Origin: Hevea brasiliensis
Taxonomy: Eukaryota > Streptophyta > Magnoliopsida > Malpighiales > Euphorbiaceae
DNA: 64,000 nucleotides
NCBI RefSeq assembly: GCF_030052815.1
Contig: NC_079496.1
Coordinates: forward strand, 38,651,593-38,715,592
Direction: 5' to 3'
A model generated the notes under the pieces. It was given only the letters and a program-made list of their open reading frames with translations. It ran no database searches and was not told where the DNA came from. Below are positions 59,203 through 64,000 of the stretch, in pieces. The position numbers were made by a program, and so were the translations under genes. Within the stretch, counting starts at the first letter, position 1. Each line of letters opens with the position of its first letter.

Positions 59203-60239
59203 CTATCTTTTGGATATCCAACAAATCGACCCTTTACGATCGGTCTCCAATTTATCAGTGTTCAGCTTTTTGATATAAGCTGGACAACCCCAAATCTTAA
59301 CATGCTTTAGACTTGGTTTTCTTCCATGCCATATCTCATAAGGTGTGGAAGAAACTGATTTTGATGGAATCCTATTCAGAATATACAAAGCTGATTCTAA
59401 TGCAAATCCCAAAAGAAGATTGGCATATCAGTATAGCTCATCATACTACGTACCATATCCAATAGGGTACGATTTCTCCTTTCAGATACACCATTCAGTT
59501 GTGGCGTTCCTGGAGGAGTCAGCTGAGAAACAATGCCATGCTCTCTCAAGTATTCATCAAATTCAGTACTCAAATATTCACCTCCACGATCTGATCGAAG
59601 AGCTTTAATACTTTTTCCTGTTTGATTTTCTACTTCAGATTTAAATTCCTTAAACTTTTCAAAGGATTCATGTTTGTATTTCATCAAATATAAATACCCA
59701 AACCTTGATTTATCATCAGTAAAGGTAATAAAATAATGAAAGCCCCCTCTAGCCATTTCTTTAAACGGACCACATACATCACTATGTATTAATTCCAAAA
59801 TATTTTCAGCTCTTAGCCCTTGTCCAACAAAGGGTGATCTAGTCATTTTGCCTTGAAGGCAAGATTCACAAGTTGGAGTAGGCTCAGAGCCCAATGAGGA
59901 TAGAATCCCCATTTTCTCCAATTTTGCAATCCTATCTTCTGCAACATGACATAACCTTAAGTGCCAAATATATTTTGAACTTGAGTTGGTTTTCACCATG
60001 GCATTGTATTCTTTTAGATCACTTGCATTCAATTTGTGTTTGTCATTATTATCCAAATAATAAAGACCATCATTCATATAACCCGAACCAACATATTTAT
60101 TTCCAAAATAAATATTGCAAACATCATCTGTGAACTGAAATTCATAGCCATTTCTAGTCAAACTAGATATAGAAATGATGTTCTTAAAAGCATCAGGTAC
60201 ATATAAAATATTATCCAAACACAAAACATGTCCAAACAT
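59203..60239 (-). pseudogene. Element G integrase
   Basis: 280 codons open (59397-60239): the pre-integrase stretch, zinc region HLRLCHVAEDRI ... CESCLQGK, then catalytic DDE: LIHSDVCGPFKEM, KALRSDRGGEYLS and PQLNGVSERRNRTLL. The C-terminal part (59203-59412) overlaps in another frame: ALYILNRIPSKSVSSTPYEI, WHGRKPSLKHVKIWGCPAYI. It contains the empty version of the B insertion site near 59340. Confidence 0.9.
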
Positions 60240-60350
60240 GTAAAAAGATTTAGATCCTATGGCTAAAGCTTCATGGTTGAGCCATTTCCAATCAGGACTC
60301 TAATATCTTGAGAACGCAAGTCGCTACTATTTGCTAGTTCATGCATATGA

Positions 60351-60923
60351 TTAGTAATGTGAGAAGCGCACGATATCTAAAACCCAAGCTGTAGATGAAC
60401 TATGAGTATCATCATAATCTAAATAACAAGATATGGACATACCTTCCGAAGGTGTATCCTTCTTGTCCTTCAGAGAAGCAAGATACTCTGGGCAGTTCCT
60501 TTTCCAGTGCCCATCCTTTTGGCAGTGGAAACACTTTCCTTTGCCTCCATCAGCTTTAGTCTTCCTTTTCTGTTTAGCTATTTTCTTGGAAGGACCAGGA
60601 ATCTGAGGTTTCTTTTTCTTATTGCCCTTCTTCTTGTTGGACTTTCCAGCAGAAGAAGATGCAACCAAAGATACCTCTTTTCCTTTATTGCCTGGCATAT
60701 TCTTTTGGGCAATAACCAGCATGCTGAGTAAACCAGCGAAGGTGCATTCCTGTTTAGTCATATGGAAATTTGTCACAAAATTCCCAAAAGACTCAGGAAG
60801 GGACTGAAGGATCAAATCCGTTTGTAGTTGGAAATCCATGTTGAAGTCAAGATGTTCCAACTGCTCAATCAGCCGAATCATCTTGTGGATATGATCCCCA
60901 ACATTCTGTCCCTCAGACATCCT
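60351..60923 (-). pseudogene. Element G gag (5'-truncated) and protease start
   Basis: RMSEGQNVGDHIHKMIRLIE, a Lys-rich basic region, and an intact zinc knuckle CFHCQKDGHWKRNC, then STAWVLD at the protease active site. The frame breaks right after, at 60355-60375, where H has CTGGCACCAGTATC and G reads GCGCACGATATC on the plus strand. The gag N-terminus is removed by F. Confidence 0.87.
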
Positions 60924-62267
60924 TGTTAGTAGTATGCCCAAGAGCATATCATTTAGTATGTATCTTGTACATATTTTTAATAATAAAAGGCATTTCCACT
61001 TTTCCGTTTACATAATATATTTATGTGTAATAGAAAAGGTCCATTGATATTTTGTTAGAAATATTATTCTTAAGTTGTTAAGAATATGAGTGACAATATT
61101 TCTAGTACAAAGTATCATAAATAGGTTCACAATCGAGGATACTTCATAATAAGGACATGACTTATCCAGAAAGATTGTATTCATGTTTGTTCCCAAGTTA
61201 TTTATATGAGATATAAATAAGATGGAATGGTGAGTCTCATGCCATATAACAAACTTGATAGGCACTTATAAATGATAAGTAGGCCGAACCAGTGACACTT
61301 ATGACAAACACATGGAGTTTACTCTTGTCAATGTTTTGTCATAAATCATATCAGTGCATATAATCTTTAGACCTGAGATAGCACAGTTATCTTGTATATA
61401 GGTAGTTTGAGTTTGATACTGCTTTCATACTTGTACTGTGTATGGGTATATGGGCATCTGTTGGCTCCTACTAGTTATATATGGAGGTAGGTGTTGATCA
61501 AGATGGAATCTGTTCCTCTAAGTAAATAGAGATAAAATCCTATGTTCATTTAATTGTTCTTGATGTTTCAAGTTCTGGCCAGACAGATAGATTTATTCGA
61601 AAGAGTTTCTGATGAGAAAAATCTTTTAATCAAGAACTGGAATTAAAAGAGAACATAATATTCATAGCAAATGGAGTTTGACATAAACCATGACTCCAGC
61701 TTGAGTTGGGATTTTGTAACAGAGAGATTCTAGTGCATGGTAACATATGGTTATAGGTTCATTTAAGGTAAACCTTATTACTAATTGGGTGGCCATGGCA
61801 TGCTATGCTAGGTGTTAACCATGGTTTATGAGGTTCATAAAATGATTTAGAGAAATCATTTATGGTAAGAAAGAGTTCTGATGATATTGAGAGTTGATAT
61901 CATGTCTCATTGCCAATTAGTGATGAGCCTAGTAAGTCACACACATACACAAGTTATCACCTATTTAAATATGATTTAATTAATAAATTAAAGAGTTTAA
62001 TTGATTAATTAAATAGATTTGGTTTGCAATTAAATTGCAAAGTCCCTAGCATGACTTGAAACCAAATCTAGATTATTGGATGTGTAGTATAAATTAAATT
62101 TATATTTAAAGTGTTTAAATATGAATTTAATTGATGAGAAATTAATTAATAGAGATTAATTAATTAATTTATATTTGATATAAATTAATTAGAAGAAGAA
62201 AATAATTATTTTGGGTTAAGAACTCAAAATTAAGACACGAGGCATTTTGGTCATTTCACGATTGTGA

Positions 62268-62289
62268 CACGTGGCACCATGAGATGGTG
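62268..62289 (+). promoter_or_regulatory. G-box/ABRE and adjoining hairpin in the F LTR
   Basis: GACACGTGGC contains the ACGTG core of ABRE/G-box elements. The palindrome CACCAT-GAG-ATGGTG follows directly and is kept in all LTR copies except for minor changes. The TATA-like motif lies about 170 bp downstream. Stress or ABA response is an inference from the motif only. Confidence 0.42.
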
Positions 62290-62453
62290 ACACATGGCAT
62301 AACACATAAGCTTGCCAAATGTTTTTAATCATGTAAGATGATTAAAATCAAGATTAAATATAGGTTTGACACTTGGCACAATGTGATTAGGTCACTTAAA
62401 CCTAGAGCTAATCAAAAGGTGACATGTGGCTAGGGTTTAATGTGTTAACCTAG

Positions 62454-62462
62454 CTATTTAAG
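62454..62462 (+). promoter_or_regulatory. TATA-like motif of the F LTR promoter
   Basis: CTATTTAAG in AGCTATTTAAGTGTGG, aligned with CTATATAAG in three other LTR copies. It lies about 560 bp before the LTR end, leaving room for R and U5. Confidence 0.48.
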
Positions 62463-63027
62463 TGTGGTTATGAAAAGAAAACATAACCAGCAGCCTCTCC
62501 TCTCAATTGTCACGCCACTTTGAGCCTCTCCAGCTATTTCTCTTCATCTCTCATCAATTCAAAGAGATTAGCCATCAATCTCTTGAATTAAGAACGCTAG
62601 AAATTGTTTCTAGTGTCCTGTTTACATCTCTAATCTCTTAAAAGGCAGAACTTGAATTTCTAATTAATAGAAAAGGCTTTAGAAGCTGTTCAAGGGCTGC
62701 CATAGGTGTTCTTGGTGTGGACAAGCTAGAGGGACAACATCTGGTGTTCTGAAGACGAATCTCAAAGGCGCAGACACGCTGCAGCACATCAAGAGGTTAG
62801 TGTAATCGTTCTTGATTTAATCTAGGGTTCTAAAATTAATCTGATTAATTTTAAAATCTTAAATGGCAAACATAGATCCAAAAACATATTAAAAGAGTTT
62901 TAATATGTTGTTTATCATTGAAATCAAATAGATAAAAATAAATCTTGCATGGTGCATGTGGCCCTAGGTGAAAATTTTTGAATTCAATGGTATAATCTTG
63001 TGTTTTTCACGCTTCCGTTCCTTCAAT

Positions 63028-63040
63028 TGGTATCAGAGCC
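63028..63040 (+). other. Primer binding site of element F
   Basis: TGGTATCAGAGCC two bases after the LTR end; initiator Met-tRNA type, identical to H. Confidence 0.92.
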
Positions 63041-64000
63041 ACTATATTTGCCATTTAGATTGTTGATTATATAATTTAATTGTGTGTTTGATCATGAGAT
63101 CAAGAGATTCATTGCTGGTTGGATCATGAGATGTGGCGTCACACATGGTGAAGCGACCAATGGTGGCGGCAACAATGGTTCCTTGGGTGGTTCAAGGTTT
63201 GGCTTTTAATTCTGCAATTGTTGTATGATCTAAGGCCTATTCTTTGACTAATTAAAGTGTTTAATTAGTTGTTTTAATCACACAATTAAATTATGATTCA
63301 AATCAGAATTTTAAAAATTGTTTGAATGTGATTCAAATCTGAATTTTAAAAGTTGTTTGAATGTGATTCAAATCTGAATTTTTAAAGTTGTTTGAATCAT
63401 ATTTAAATCTGATTTTTTAAAATTGATTCAATAAAATTCAGATCTGATTTTTTAAAAAATATTTGAATGTGATTCAAATCTGATTTTTTAAAAAAATGTT
63501 TGAATGTGATTCAAATCTGAATTTTTGAAGTTGTTTGAATGTGATTCAAATTTGAATTTTTAAATTTGTTTGAATGAGATTCAAATCTGAATTTTTAAAT
63601 TTATTTGAATCATATTCAAATCTGGATTTTTAAGTTGAATATGAGATATTCAATTTAATTTAAGTATGTATGTTTTATTTAATTGTTAAATAGTGATATG
63701 CATGATGGATGATCATGGACTATAAAAGACCAATGTGATTGGATTTATTTCTTTTATGTTTCTTTGGGATTGTAAATTAATTAATTTATTTTAATTTATT
63801 TTGGGCATGTATTATTAAGTTTGTAATATTTTTGGGTTGTAATTTCATTTATTTAAGTTCTTGTAAATTCACCTTGGTATGCCAAGGATTACTATGTAAT
63901 ATTGGATTGCAAGAAGTTCAAGGAGGTCAAGAGCATTGGTGGGACCAGTGGGAGGAATTCAATATCAAGTGTTGATTATGTACTCCTTCAGCAACTCTTG
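63041..64000 (+). other. Element F untranslated leader
   Basis: AT-rich, no convincing open frame, homologous to the H leader read backwards (for example AAAGACCAATGTGATTGG near 63725 matches 22880). It contains the tandem repeat array. It carries a non-H stretch near 63110-63190 with GGCGGC triplets resembling H 23450-23520. Confidence 0.75.
63289..63645 (+). repeat. Tandem repeat array in the copia leader (F)
   Basis: About nine units of roughly 36 bp, core TTGTTTGAATGTGATTCAAATCTGAATTT split by point changes. It corresponds to the H array at 22976-23380 in opposite orientation; unit number and boundaries differ between the two. Confidence 0.82.

Larger units (their letters stand above)
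55200..60923 (-). mobile_element. Element G: Ty1/copia retrotransposon, 5' end cut by F
   Basis: Minus-strand copia inserted in E. 3' LTR 55200-57308, polypurine tract 57309-57318, then RNase H, RT, integrase, protease and gag up to 60923, where F is inserted. It is the best preserved copia in the window. Several frame breaks coincide with CG-for-CTG/CAG spots (59036-59060, 59237-59250, 60290-60375). Confidence 0.92.
60924..63025 (+). repeat. Element F 5' LTR (copia)
   Basis: TGTTAGTAGTATGCCC to TTCCGTTCCTTCA, 2102 bp. It holds the G-box (62268-62273), a CACCAT-GAG-ATGGTG hairpin (62275-62289), a TATA-like motif (62454-62462), and the 85-codon frame on the minus strand (61008-61265). No other gene. 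Confidence 0.94.
60924..64000 (+). mobile_element. Element F: Ty1/copia retrotransposon, 5' end only
   Basis: Plus-strand element inserted in G gag: 5' LTR 60924-63025, primer site 63028-63040, leader to the window end. In H the leader is about 1.8 kb, so gag would start beyond the window. F is the most recent layer of the nest. Confidence 0.92.

Overview
This window is plant nuclear heterochromatin made entirely of LTR retrotransposons nested inside one another. I found no host gene, tRNA, rRNA or CRISPR array. The plant origin follows from the element types: Ty3/gypsy chromoviruses of the Tekay/Del kind (LTRs of about 3 kb, initiator-Met-tRNA primer site, C-terminal chromodomain) and Ty1/copia elements with LTRs of about 2.1 kb. 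I cannot name the species; a eudicot is plausible.

Layout, outermost element first. Element A (gypsy, +) is the oldest host. Its 5' LTR ends at 923 and its body follows in four pieces: 924-5035, 27780-28042, 39205-39457, and a remainder beyond the window. Three elements interrupt it. H (copia, -; 5036-27774) is itself split by B (gypsy, +; 9155-19835), which is complete and has a perfect 5-bp target duplication, and H's 5' LTR carries a solo LTR (23725-25822). C (gypsy, -; 28043-39204) is complete from LTR to LTR but has lost RNase H. D (gypsy, -; 39458-50392) has lost its primer site and gag start. E (gypsy, -, same family as A; 50393-55199) sits in D's 5' LTR, G (copia, -; 55200-60923) sits in E, and F (copia, +; 60924-64000) sits in G's gag. 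The nest is therefore F in G in E in D in A, five levels deep.

All elements encode, or once encoded, gag, protease, reverse transcriptase (RT), RNase H and integrase (copia order: integrase before RT). None is intact as read. Old copies (A, H) are broken mostly by C-to-T or G-to-A stops. Younger copies (B, G, F) show a different defect: CAG/CTG trinucleotides read as CG or CGA, which looks like base-calling error at CHG-methylated cytosines rather than real mutation.

Main points for follow-up: a candidate 75-81 bp spliceosomal intron at one fixed site in the integrase of A, B and E but absent from C and D; the CHG-linked error signature; a hairpin cluster next to a conserved block in two diverged gypsy LTR families; a G-box/ABRE and TATA arrangement in the copia LTRs; a stop codon shared by two copia copies just before RT; and several junctions explained by microhomology deletion.
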